Source: Streptomyces solicavernae
GTDB lineage: Bacteria > Actinomycetota > Actinomycetes > Streptomycetales > Streptomycetaceae
Length of the DNA stretch: 64,000 bases
NCBI RefSeq assembly: GCF_029968095.1
Contig: NZ_JASCIR010000011.1
Span: 1-64,000, forward strand
Direction of reading: 5' to 3'
Of this stretch, positions 52,633-60,534 are shown one piece after another. A model generated the notes under the pieces. The model did no database searches and was not told the origin of the DNA. It saw only the letters and a list, made by a program, of their open reading frames with translations. The number at the start of each line of letters is the position of its first letter. Within the stretch, counting starts at the first letter, position 1. A program made the translations under genes and the position numbers.

Positions 52633-53102
52633 TCGGCCCCGACGCCTTCCGGGACGTGCTCGGCCGGTTCGCGAGCGGCATCACCGTGGTGGCCGCCCTG
52701 GACGACGGCGAGCCGGTCGGCTTCGCCTGCCAGTCCTTCGCCTCGCTCTCCCTCGACCCGCCGCTGGTCATGCTCGCCGCCGGGCGTACGTCGGTGAGCT
52801 GGCCGCGGATCGAACGCGCGGGGAGGTTCTGCGTGAACATCCTCGCGGCCGAGCAGCAGGAGGTCTGCCGCTCGCTCGGCCGCAGCGGCGCCGACAAGTT
52901 CGCAGCCGTCCCGTGGCGCGTCAGCGAGCACGGCACCGTCCGGATCGACGGCGCGCTCGCCGCCGTCGAGTGCGAACTGCGGGCCGTGCACGAGGCCGGC
53001 GACCACTTTCTGGCGACCGCCGAGGTGGTGGCCCTGGACGCCCGCGAGGACGGCAGCCCCCTGCTGTACTTCCGCAGCCGGTACGCGGCGGGGGCGTTCT
53101 GA
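52620..53102 (+). CDS. hsaB: HsaB, flavin reductase for HsaA
   Basis: A 160-aa NAD(P)H:flavin reductase of the HpaC/flavin-reductase-like family: DVLGRFASGITVVAALDDG, GFACQSFASLSLDPPLV, FCVNILAAEQQEVC and the end LLYFRSRYA. Supplies reduced flavin to HsaA. The start is the GTG at 52620, overlapping the hsaC stop by 13 bp. It closes the order hsaA-hsaD-hsaC-hsaB known from mycobacteria and rhodococci. Confidence 0.94.
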   Translation: MERLIGPDAFRDVLGRFASGITVVAALDDGEPVGFACQSFASLSLDPPLVMLAAGRTSVSWPRIERAGRFCVNILAAEQQEVCRSLGRSGADKFAAVPWRVSEHGTVRIDGALAAVECELRAVHEAGDHFLATAEVVALDAREDGSPLLYFRSRYAAGAF

Positions 53103-53305
53103 TGCCCGTCGACGTGCTGATGCCCGTCGACGTGGCGAAGGCGACCGCCGAGCCACCCGTACGCACCGACGTCTCGTGGGACGACCCGGAACCCGCGGCA
53201 CGCCCACCCGGCGGCGGCGCGGGCGGCCACCGGCTTCGGGCCACCGCCCCCGGCCGCTACGGCGCACCGGTCCGCGACCACGGTCGACCGCCCCTCGGAC
53301 CGTGA
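53102..53305 (+). CDS. Possible small protein after hsaB
   Basis: An open frame of 67 codons whose ATG overlaps the hsaB stop (TGATG). It starts with a duplicated MPVDV unit (17-bp direct repeat) and continues Pro/Gly/Arg-rich (WDDPEPAARPPGGGAGG). Third-position bias is compatible with coding but no family is recognised. It could be a coupled small gene, or the remains of a longer hsaB tail. Low confidence. Confidence 0.3.
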   Translation: MPVDVLMPVDVAKATAEPPVRTDVSWDDPEPAARPPGGGAGGHRLRATAPGRYGAPVRDHGRPPLGP

Positions 53306-53367
53306 CTGAGCGCGGGCCCGGACCGCCCGCAGAGCACCCGTCCCGCCCGCAGCGAAAGGGAACACCC

Positions 53368-54189
53368 ATGCCCCGTACGTACCTCGTCACCGGAGCGGCC
53401 TCCGGCATCGGCAGGGCCACCGCCGACCATCTGCGCGCACTCGGCCACGCGGTGATCGGCGCCGACATCCAGGGCGCCGACATCCAGGGCACAGGGAGCG
53501 AGGGCGCAGCCATCGAGGGCGGCGGCATCTCCGCCGACCTGGCCACCGCCGAAGGACGTACCCAACTCGTCGCCCAGGCAAGGAAGTTGACCGATGGCCG
53601 GCTTGATGCGGTGATCGCCTGTGCGGGCATCGCGCACTTCGACCCGCGCACCGTCCGCGTCAACCACTTCGGCGCCGTCGCCACCCTGGAGGGGCTGCGC
53701 CCCCTGCTGGCCGCCGGCACCGCGCCCCGCGCGCTGGTCATCGGCTCCGTCGACGCCGTGCATCCGACCGACGAGGCCACGGTCGAGGCGGCCCTCGCGG
53801 GCGACGAGGAGGCGGCGGTGGCGGCGGCGCAGGCCGCGGTCGACCGGGGTGAGGGGCACCTCGCGTACGCGTCGTCGAAGGCCGCCGTCTCCCGCTGGGT
53901 GAGGCGCGCCGCCGTCACCGCGGACTGGGCCGGGGCGGGCATCCCGCTGAACGCGGTCGGCCCCGGAGTGATCCGTACGCCGATGACTCAACCGCTCCTG
54001 GACGACCCGGAGATGCGCCCCGTGGTGGAGCAGGCGGTCCCGATGCCCCTGAGCGGCCCCGCCGCCCCAAAGGAGCTGGCTCCGCTGGTCGCCTGGCTGA
54101 CCTCCCCGGAGAACACCCTGGTCACGGGCCAGATCGTGTTCGCGGACGGGGGAGCGGACGCGGTGCTGCGAGGGGAGCGCACCTGGTGA
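53368..54189 (+). CDS. SDR, 3-alpha-HSD/carbonyl-reductase type
   Basis: A 273-aa SDR of the atypical class of Comamonas 3-alpha-hydroxysteroid dehydrogenase/carbonyl reductase: short N-terminus LVTGAASGIGRATADHLRALGH, GADIQGADIQG followed by SADLATAEGR, ACAG, VNHFGAVATLEGL, SSK motif as YASSKAAVSRWVRR, and a late ADGGADAVLR end. The family converts 3-hydroxy- to 3-keto-steroids. It follows hsaB on the same strand and is probably part of the steroid locus. GAAAGG lies upstream of the ATG. Confidence 0.88.
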   Translation: MPRTYLVTGAASGIGRATADHLRALGHAVIGADIQGADIQGTGSEGAAIEGGGISADLATAEGRTQLVAQARKLTDGRLDAVIACAGIAHFDPRTVRVNHFGAVATLEGLRPLLAAGTAPRALVIGSVDAVHPTDEATVEAALAGDEEAAVAAAQAAVDRGEGHLAYASSKAAVSRWVRRAAVTADWAGAGIPLNAVGPGVIRTPMTQPLLDDPEMRPVVEQAVPMPLSGPAAPKELAPLVAWLTSPENTLVTGQIVFADGGADAVLRGERTW

Positions 54190-54309
54190 CCATGACAAGC
54201 CCCACGACCTCTACACATAAAGGGGAAATAAGCGCAAAATATTCCTAGGCGGCGCATACCGCACACCGCAGCCGATGCGGTCAGGCCTGCAGGTCAAAGG
54301 AGACAAGTC

Positions 54310-54750
54310 ATGGCCAACGTGCAGCCCACCAGAGGTGACATATCTGCCCACCCCGATGTCTCCGAAATGCGGGATCGCTACGCCCGCATGCTCGGCGGCC
54401 GCGACGTGGCGCTCGTGGACGGACCGGTGTTCCTGCTCGGTCTGTACTGCGCCGCATCCCCCTGGATCCTCCACTACACGACGAGCCAGCCCGCACTCGT
54501 CGCCCACAACCTGATCATGGGCATCGCGATCGGCCTCCTGGCCCTCGGCTTCACCCGGGCTCCGGAGCGCATGTACGGCCTCAGCTGGGCGTTCTGCACG
54601 ATGGGCGCCTGGATGATCATCGCGCCGTGGATCGTCGGCACCAGCCCGGACGCCGGGGTCGTCCTGAACAACATCATCATCGGCGTCGTCGCCGTGGTCC
54701 TCGGCATGCTGTGCGCCGGCACGGCGGCCAAGAGCGTCCCGAAGGCGTAG
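54310..54750 (+). CDS. SPW-repeat membrane protein
   Basis: A 146-aa membrane protein with two SPW-type repeats ([11 protein letters not shown] and [11 protein letters not shown]) and four hydrophobic helices, a family frequent in Streptomyces with unknown function. ATG after AAAGGAG. It is preceded by an unusually AT-rich 120-bp gap (CATAAAGGGGAAATAAGCGC) that likely holds its own promoter, marking the end of the steroid locus. Confidence 0.86.
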   Translation: MANVQPTRGDISAHPDVSEMRDRYARMLGGRDVALVDGPVFLLGLYCAASPWILHYTTSQPALVAHNLIMGIAIGLLALGFTRAPERMYGLSWAFCTMGAWMIIAPWIVGTSPDAGVVLNNIIIGVVAVVLGMLCAGTAAKSVPKA

Positions 54751-54848
54751 CCCGAACATCGGGAGCACACCTCCTGCCAGGCCGGTCCGCACCCCGCGGA
54801 CCGGCCGACCTCTTGCGTGCCGGTCGTGCGCGCAGTCCAATGCTGAGG

Positions 54849-56165
54849 ATGAGCAGCAACGGCGGGCGCAGCCCCGCACACGCCTCAGCGTCCGCAGCTT
54901 CCTCAGCTTCCGGAGCGTCCGGTGAGGGGGCCAACCCCCTGGAGGAGATCTCCCTGGACCGGCTCCGCCGGCGCCGCAGCATGAAATGGCGCGCGCACCC
55001 CGAGGACGTACTGCCCCTGTGGGTCGCGGAGATGGACGTCCCGCTCGCCCGGCCTGTCGCGGACGCGCTGCGCGAGGCGATCGACGCGGGGGACACCGGA
55101 TACCCCGCCGGAACCGAGTTCGCCGAGTCCCTGGCCGGCTTCGCCGCGCGCCGCTGGAAGTGGGACGGGGTGGCCACGGACCGCGCCGCGATGATCCCGG
55201 ACGTGATGACGGGCGCGGTCCAGGTGCTGCGCCTGATCACCGGACCCGGCGACCCCGTCGTCGTCAACTCCCCGGTGTACGCGCCGTTCTACGCCTTCAT
55301 CACCCACGACGACCGCCGCGTCGTCGAAGCCCCCCTCGGTCCCGGCCTGCGCATCGACCCGGCCGTCCTGGAGGACACGTACCGGCGCGCCCGCGCCCGC
55401 GACCCCCACGGCCGGATCGCTCACCTCCTCAGCAACCCCCACAATCCCACCGGCACGGTGCACACCCACGAGGAGCTGTCGGCCGTCGCCGGGTTGGCGC
55501 GGCGGTACGGGGTCCGGGTCGTCGCCGACGAGATCCACGCCCCGCTGGTCCTGCCGGGCGCCGCGTTCACGCCCTACCTGAGCGTGCCCGGCGCCGAGGA
55601 CGCGTTCTCGCTCATGTCGGCGACCAAGGGCTGGAACCTCGCCGGGATCAAGGCGGCGCTCGCCCTCGCCGGGCCTGAGGCGGCGGCCGACCTGCGCCGG
55701 ATGCCGGAGGAGGTTGCACACGGCGCCAGCCACCTCGGCGTCATCGCCCACACCGCGGCCTACCGGGACGGGGACGCGTGGCTGGATGCACTCCTCGCGG
55801 GCCTCGACGCGAACCGCGCGCTGCTCGGCCGACTGGTCGCCGCGCACCTGCCCGGGGCCGGGTACGCCCGGCCGGAGGGCACGTACCTGGCGTGGCTGGA
55901 CTGCCGCGCCCTCGGCCTCGCCCCCGAACCCGGCGCCGCCGAACGCGGTGCCGCCGATCCCGGCGCCGCCGATCCCGCCGTGGTCACGGATCTGGCAGGC
56001 CCCGCCCGGTTCTTCCTGGACCACGCCAGGGTGGCCCTCTCCTCCGGCCACATCTTCGGCACGGGCGGAGCGGGCCACGTACGCCTGAACTTCGCCACGT
56101 CCCGGTCCGTCCTCACTCAGGCGCTGACGCGGATGGGGCGGGCGCTCGCCGGACACGCGCACTGA
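54849..56165 (+). CDS. MalY/PatB-like PLP aminotransferase / C-S lyase
   Basis: PLP enzyme of fold type I, about 438 aa, of the MalY/PatB (cystathionine beta-lyase-like) type: [61 protein letters not shown] and the Schiff-base Lys in [14 protein letters not shown]. An N-terminal Ser/Ala-rich tail precedes the fold, and a repeated Gly-Ala-Ala-Asp-Pro stretch sits near residue 365. An ATG 9 bp upstream (54840) is an alternative start. Confidence 0.86.
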   Translation: MSSNGGRSPAHASASAASSASGASGEGANPLEEISLDRLRRRRSMKWRAHPEDVLPLWVAEMDVPLARPVADALREAIDAGDTGYPAGTEFAESLAGFAARRWKWDGVATDRAAMIPDVMTGAVQVLRLITGPGDPVVVNSPVYAPFYAFITHDDRRVVEAPLGPGLRIDPAVLEDTYRRARARDPHGRIAHLLSNPHNPTGTVHTHEELSAVAGLARRYGVRVVADEIHAPLVLPGAAFTPYLSVPGAEDAFSLMSATKGWNLAGIKAALALAGPEAAADLRRMPEEVAHGASHLGVIAHTAAYRDGDAWLDALLAGLDANRALLGRLVAAHLPGAGYARPEGTYLAWLDCRALGLAPEPGAAERGAADPGAADPAVVTDLAGPARFFLDHARVALSSGHIFGTGGAGHVRLNFATSRSVLTQALTRMGRALAGHAH

Positions 56166-56189
56166 GCACCGCGCCGGCACCCCCTGCCA

Positions 56190-56846
56190 TCAGCCGGCGT
56201 CCCGGCACTCCTCCGCGATCTCCTTGTCCAGGGCGGCCCGCACGAGCGCCGAGGCCAGCTCCGCGTCCGTCGCCCCCTGCCCCTCGGCCAGCCGCCGGAG
56301 CGCGGGGGCCTCCCGCGGCAACCCGAGCCGCTCGGCGCCCTGCAGCGCCTTCGCGTCAAGCAACGGGCCGAACTCCGGCCATACGTCCTGGACTTCGCGT
56401 ACGAAGATGTCGGCGCCCACCGGTCCGAATCCCGGCAGTTCCCGCAGCAGCCGGCGCAGGTGGTCGATGTCGCCGTCGGACGCGTCCCGCAGGCCCCGCA
56501 GGTCCCCGTCCCAGCGGTCGAGCAGCAGCCGGGCCGCGTCGCCCAGTTGGGTCGCCGTGCGTTCGTCGTAGCGGCGGTAGCCGCCGCGGCCGAGGGCGTC
56601 GACGCGCTGTTGCCAGCCGGCTTCCGTCATCCGTCTCGCGTCGCGCATCCCGGCCTCGTACAACGCCTGCGATGTGGCGACGGCGACCGAGGCGCGGATA
56701 CGGGCGCTCAGCAGATGCGCCAGGACGAGTGTGCGGTAGAGCGGCTGGGGGGTGTTCCGCAACCGGATTCCGGCTTCGGCCGCGTACGTCCGCCCGTGGC
56801 CGTGCAGCAGTGCGCCCAGCACTCTCCGGCTCGTGTCGTTGCCCAT
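56190..56846 (-). CDS. HhH-GPD (endonuclease III-like) protein
   Basis: A 218-aa protein with a helix-hairpin-helix/Gly-Pro/Asp fold related to endonuclease III glycosylases. The HhH segment is LRELPGFGPVGADIFVREV. The C-terminal Fe-S cluster cysteines of true Nth are absent, so it is a short or divergent member. Base-excision repair activity is possible but unproven. Start ATG 56846 or 56864. Confidence 0.78.
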   Translation of the reverse strand: MGNDTSRRVLGALLHGHGRTYAAEAGIRLRNTPQPLYRTLVLAHLLSARIRASVAVATSQALYEAGMRDARRMTEAGWQQRVDALGRGGYRRYDERTATQLGDAARLLLDRWDGDLRGLRDASDGDIDHLRRLLRELPGFGPVGADIFVREVQDVWPEFGPLLDAKALQGAERLGLPREAPALRRLAEGQGATDAELASALVRAALDKEIAEECRDAG

Positions 56847-56889
56847 GGTGACGTCCCGAAGCATCCCTGGAAGAAGGCGGTCATTCCGC

Positions 56890-57432
56890 TCACACGCTCT
56901 GGCGGCTGAACACCTCCAGGAGCGCCGCGCCGAACGCCCGCAGGTCGCCCGGCTTCCGGCTGGTGACCAGGGCGTTCAGCCCGTGGTCGCAGATCTTGAC
57001 CTGCTCGTCGACCCAGGTGCCGCCCGCGTTGCGGATGTCGGTGCGCAGGCTCGGCCACGAGGTGAGCACGCGGCCGGAGACGACGTCGGCCTCGACCAGC
57101 ATCCACGGCGCGTGGCAGATCGCGGCGACCGGCAGGCCCAGGTCGAAGAAGTCCCGTACGAACGACACGGCCCGGTCGTCCAGGCGCAGCGCGTCCGGGT
57201 TGGCCAGGCCGCCCGGCAGCACGAGCCCGTCGAAGGCACCTGCGGTGGCGTCGCCGACCACCTCGTCCACGGGGAACGTGTCCGCCTTGTCGAGATGGTG
57301 GAAGGCCTGGATCCGGCCTGGCTCGGTGGAGACGAGTACGGGAGTACCGCCCGCTTCGGACACCGCCTTCAAGGGTTCGGTGAGTTCGATCTGCTCGACG
57401 CCCTCGGGCGCCGCCAGGAACGCGACACGCAT
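56890..57432 (-). CDS. DJ-1/PfpI-family protein (YhbO-like)
   Basis: A 180-aa DJ-1/PfpI superfamily protein. Nucleophile elbow AAICHAPWML with the Cys, LVLPGGLANPDALR and an acidic residue in GVEQIE. The YhbO/PfpI group has reported deglycase, protease or stress functions. Start ATG at 57432. Its upstream region has a 23-bp tandem repeat. Confidence 0.86.
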   Translation of the reverse strand: MRVAFLAAPEGVEQIELTEPLKAVSEAGGTPVLVSTEPGRIQAFHHLDKADTFPVDEVVGDATAGAFDGLVLPGGLANPDALRLDDRAVSFVRDFFDLGLPVAAICHAPWMLVEADVVSGRVLTSWPSLRTDIRNAGGTWVDEQVKICDHGLNALVTSRKPGDLRAFGAALLEVFSRQSV

Positions 57433-57483
57433 GACTTTTCCTCGCCTTCTCCTCGCTCTCTCCTCGTTCTCCCCGCAATTCTC

Positions 57484-57563
57484 GTCCCGTAGGGCAGTCC
57501 TCGGAAGTCCCGTAGGGAAGTCCTCGGAAGTCCCGTAGGGCAGTTCTCGGAAGTCCCGTAGGA
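57484..57563. repeat. 23-bp tandem repeat x3-4
   Basis: Units of GTCCCGTAGGGCAGTCCTCG plus GAA repeat three to four times with few changes, upstream of the PfpI gene. Each unit has an internal CCCGTAGGG inverted repeat. Confidence 0.8.
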
Positions 57564-57684
57564 AAACGGAGGCCCGGAAGTTCCGAATACCGCCGAGTAC
57601 CCGTGCGCCCGCCCCCGACACCTCCGCCCGCCGGAACCCGGCGGGAGAGCGCGTCTCGCCATGGGGACCGCCTGTGCTGCGAGT

Positions 57685-57699
57685 TAAACAATCTGTTTA
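57685..57699. promoter_or_regulatory. Palindrome upstream of HPP gene
   Basis: Perfect inverted repeat TAAACA-ATC-TGTTTA in an AT-rich island, 80 bp before the HPP start. Candidate operator of a repressor not encoded nearby. Confidence 0.5.
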
Positions 57700-57778
57700 G
57701 GATCTGTGCGTCCCGCCCGAACCACCCCGCACTGCCCCGCACTGCCCCGTACCGCCCCCGTACCGCCCCGGAGTACGC

Positions 57779-58267
57779 ATGACCACGCCGCCGTCCGCCG
57801 CCACCAGGCCGAGCTTCCCGCACCTGCTGCGGGTCACCGTCTTCGCGATCGGTGCGCTCATGCTGCTCGTGACGGTGGGCGTGGTGCTCCACCAGCCGCT
57901 GCTGATCCCGCCGTTGGCGGCCAGCGCCGCCCTCGTGCACGGTGCTCCCGGCCTGCCCCTCGCGCAGCCGCGCAACCTCGTCGGCGGACACCTGATGTCC
58001 GCGGCGATCGGCTTCGCGACCCTGGCGGTGGCCGGGAGCAGCGCGTGGGCGGCGGCCGTCGCGGCGGGCCTCTCGCTCGGGGCGATGATGCTGACCCACC
58101 TGTCGCACTCCCCGGCGGTGGCCACCGCGGTGATCGTGGTGCTGCAGGCCCCGCACCCGGTCCCGTTCCTGCCGCTCCTCGCGCTCGGCGCCTGCCTGCT
58201 CGTCGCGATCGGCCTGCTGCCCGGCCGCATAGGCGGCCACCCGGTCCGGTATCCGGTCAGCTGGTAG
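57779..58267 (+). CDS. HPP-family membrane protein
   Basis: A 162-aa integral membrane protein with four hydrophobic helices and the HPP family features ([57 protein letters not shown]). Some HPP proteins transport nitrite; the role here is unknown. Preceded by a strong palindrome, suggesting regulated expression. Confidence 0.82.
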   Translation: MTTPPSAATRPSFPHLLRVTVFAIGALMLLVTVGVVLHQPLLIPPLAASAALVHGAPGLPLAQPRNLVGGHLMSAAIGFATLAVAGSSAWAAAVAAGLSLGAMMLTHLSHSPAVATAVIVVLQAPHPVPFLPLLALGACLLVAIGLLPGRIGGHPVRYPVSW

Positions 58268-58362
58268 CGCGCCCGCCTTCGTGCGTACGGTTCTCATGCT
58301 TCCGCACGGCTCTCGGGCGGGAGCGTTTCACCATCCGGCAGGGAAGATGTGAGGATACGGGC

Positions 58363-58857
58363 ATGAGCAACGTGTTCTTCGACATCACCATCGACGACAA
58401 GCCCGCCGGGCGGATCGTCTTCAAGCTGTACGACGACGTGGTCCCCCAGACCGCCAAGAACTTCCGTGAGCTGGCCACCGGCGAGCACGGCTTCGGCTAC
58501 GAGGGCTCCGGCTTCCACCGGGTCATCCCCGAGTTCATGCTGCAGGGCGGCGACTTCACCGCCGGCAACGGCACCGGCGGCAAGAGCATCTACGGCGAGA
58601 AGTTCGCCGACGAGAACTTCCAGCTGCAGCACACCAAGCCGGGCCAGCTCTCCATGGCCAACGCCGGGCCGAACACCAACGGTTCGCAGTTCTTCATCAC
58701 GACGATCATCACCTCCTGGCTGGACGGCAAGCACGTCGTCTTCGGCGAGGTCGTCGAGGGCATGGACGTCGTCAAGACCATCGAGGCGGAGGGCTCGCGC
58801 AGCGGCGCCACCAAGTCGGACGTCCGCATCAGCAAGTCCGGTGTCGTCGACGCCTGA
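58363..58857 (+). CDS. Cyclophilin peptidyl-prolyl isomerase
   Basis: A 164-aa cytosolic cyclophilin A-type PPIase: [22 protein letters not shown], active-site [16 protein letters not shown] with the catalytic Arg, GSQFFIT and [12 protein letters not shown]. No signal peptide. Housekeeping protein folding role. It is followed by a perfect 13-bp stem terminator. Confidence 0.95.
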   Translation: MSNVFFDITIDDKPAGRIVFKLYDDVVPQTAKNFRELATGEHGFGYEGSGFHRVIPEFMLQGGDFTAGNGTGGKSIYGEKFADENFQLQHTKPGQLSMANAGPNTNGSQFFITTIITSWLDGKHVVFGEVVEGMDVVKTIEAEGSRSGATKSDVRISKSGVVDA

Positions 58858-58907
58858 CCCCGCCCACCCGTCGGCGGCGCCCGTACCCCGGCGCACCGAT
58901 GAACTCC

Positions 58908-58938
58908 GAGCACCCGGTGACCCGTTCACCGGGTGCTC
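58908..58938 (+). terminator. Terminator after cyclophilin gene
   Basis: GAGCACCCGGTGA pairs perfectly with TCACCGGGTGCTC across a CCCGT loop, 50 bp past the cyclophilin stop. No U tract follows, as usual in high-GC actinobacteria. Confidence 0.9.
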
Positions 58939-59304
58939 GCGCGTTCCGGCGGCCGAAACCGGCCCCTGGCCGTGGATCGTGGCCGACCGGCCCGCCGGAG
59001 CGTACGGCCGTTCGCTTAACCTGGCAGTGTCAGACGGCCCCGGTGAGGGGCCGTAAGGGCAGGCCCGGACGCAGCGGTACGCTGCGCAGGGCCCGGGGGA
59101 ACCGGCGCCGACCCGGCACGCGGGCGCGCGGAACCGGCAGAGGCGGATGCAGGCGGATGCAGGTGAGGAATGCACAGCAGGCCCGTGCGCGAGGCGGCGC
59201 GGCCGCGGCGGAAAGCGAGGGACCGGTGACGGGGCCGGCGCCGACCGGGCACGCCCTTCGGCGTACGGGGGCGGGGCACCGGGCCGGTTCGGGGGCGGGG
59301 CACC
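58939..59304 (+). other. Structured leader of DedA-like gene
   Basis: No gene is supported in this gap. After a CTTAACCT -10-like hexamer near 59014, the sequence contains a GGCCCC-GGTGA-GGGGCC hairpin (about 59036-59052), a second pairing set GCCCGG/CCGGGC around a GCAGCG-GTA-CGCTGC hairpin (about 59070-59096), and a GCGGATGCAG direct repeat. This looks like a folded 5'-UTR, but it does not match a riboswitch class that I know. Confidence 0.4.
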
Positions 59305-59793
59305 GTGGATAAGGTCCTGCTCACGGCCGCCGGCCTGTACGTGATCGTCCTGCTCCGCGCCGGCGGCACCTTCGCCGTCGGCTGGCTCGCGGGCGCCGGA
59401 GCCCGGCGCAGCAGGTTCGGCGAGCGGATCTCGCAGTCCAAGTTCCAGCGCGTGGAGCGCGCGATCCAGCGCTGGGGCGCCCCCGTCGTCGCCGTGTCCT
59501 TCCTGACCATCGGCTTCCAGACCGCCGCCAACTTCCTCGCGGGCAGCATGCGCATGCCGCTCACCCGCTACCTCCCGGCCCTGTTCGCCGGCGGCGCCTG
59601 CTGGGCCATGCTGTACGCGACGGCCGGGATCGGCGCCCTGGAGCTCCTTGGCCGCCTCTTCGCCGAGCACGCGGCGCTCGGCGTCGGGGCCGTGGTGGCG
59701 CTGCTGCTCGCGGTGGGCGCGCTGGTGCTGCACCGCCGCAGGCGCGCCGCCGCCGAACGCCCCGCTCAGGACGCGACGGCCGACGAGTCCTGA
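59305..59793 (+). CDS. DedA/VTT-like membrane protein
   Basis: A 162-aa membrane protein with GAGARRSRFGERI, RWGAPVVAVSFLTIGFQTAANFLAGSMRMPLTRYLPA region and GGACWAMLYATAGIGAL, which suit the small VTT/DedA-like class (possible lipid or proton-linked transporters). GTG start. The long leader upstream may carry an RNA control element. Confidence 0.72.
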   Translation: MDKVLLTAAGLYVIVLLRAGGTFAVGWLAGAGARRSRFGERISQSKFQRVERAIQRWGAPVVAVSFLTIGFQTAANFLAGSMRMPLTRYLPALFAGGACWAMLYATAGIGALELLGRLFAEHAALGVGAVVALLLAVGALVLHRRRRAAAERPAQDATADES

Positions 59794-59985
59794 GCCCGGC
59801 GCCCCCGCCCGACCTGCCCGGTCAGCGGGACTCAGGGCCCGCGTGCACCTGACAGGCCGCAGCTCGGAGCTGTTCCGGAAGGCGCAGTGAGGCGTCGTCC
59901 TACGCCGGTTCCCCGGGCCGCACTGGCAGGCTGAGCCCCGTACGCCGCCCCGCAGGCCCCGTCTCCGCACGCCCCCGGAGGAACC

Positions 59986-60354
59986 ATGACCGGCTTCACC
60001 GTCAACGGCATCACCGCGGACCTGACCGTCCCGGACATCGCCGCCGCCCGCGGCTTCTACACCGGCTATCTCGGCCTGAGCGTCGAGGGCTTCGACCTCG
60101 GCTGGGTCGCCCGCTACTGCTCGCCGGACGGCCGCGCCGAGATCCAACTCGTCACCCACGACGCCACGGCGCCCCGCAACCCGGTCGTCTCGGTCATGGT
60201 CGGCGCGGGCGTCGGCGCGGCGTACGAGGAGGCGAGACGGCGCGGCTTCGAGATCGTGCACCCGCTGACCGAGGAGCCGTGGGGCCTGCGGCGCTTCTTC
60301 GTCCGGGCGCCCGACGGCAACGTACTGAACATCGTGAGCCACCCGGACTCGTAG
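59986..60354 (+). CDS. Single-domain VOC protein
   Basis: A 122-aa glyoxalase/bleomycin-resistance-type protein (TADLTVPDIAAARGFYTGYLG, then EIVHPLTEEPWGLRRFFVRAPDGN and HPDS end). The ligand set of true glyoxalase I is not complete, and no function is assigned. ATG after GGAGG. Confidence 0.82.
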   Translation: MTGFTVNGITADLTVPDIAAARGFYTGYLGLSVEGFDLGWVARYCSPDGRAEIQLVTHDATAPRNPVVSVMVGAGVGAAYEEARRRGFEIVHPLTEEPWGLRRFFVRAPDGNVLNIVSHPDS

Positions 60355-60534
60355 CCGAGGGCGCCGCGCGCAGAGCTCCGAATCCGCCCGCCGCACACCC
60401 CTTGACGCTGTTCGACGGCGGAGGGCAGCATGCGTACCGACTGGGCGGTATGTGTGGTCACCATGCGGATGGCGAGAGAAGTCCGGGGCCACCCGTCCGT
60501 CGCCGTGGCCCGGACTGTCTGGAGAACCCGCATC

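Larger units (their letters stand above)
57433..57778. other. Repeat-bearing intergenic region
   Basis: Gap of 346 bp between the divergent PfpI and HPP genes. It contains a 23-bp tandem repeat (57484-57563), a perfect palindrome TAAACA-ATC-TGTTTA (57685-57699), and CACTGCCCCG/TACCGCCCC repeats near 57725-57770. No gene is supported. Confidence 0.6.

Noticed and set aside
59120..59304. A small gene upstream of the DedA-like gene
   Set aside because: Possible frames lack ribosome sites, have repeats and show no recognisable domain. A structured leader explains the region better.
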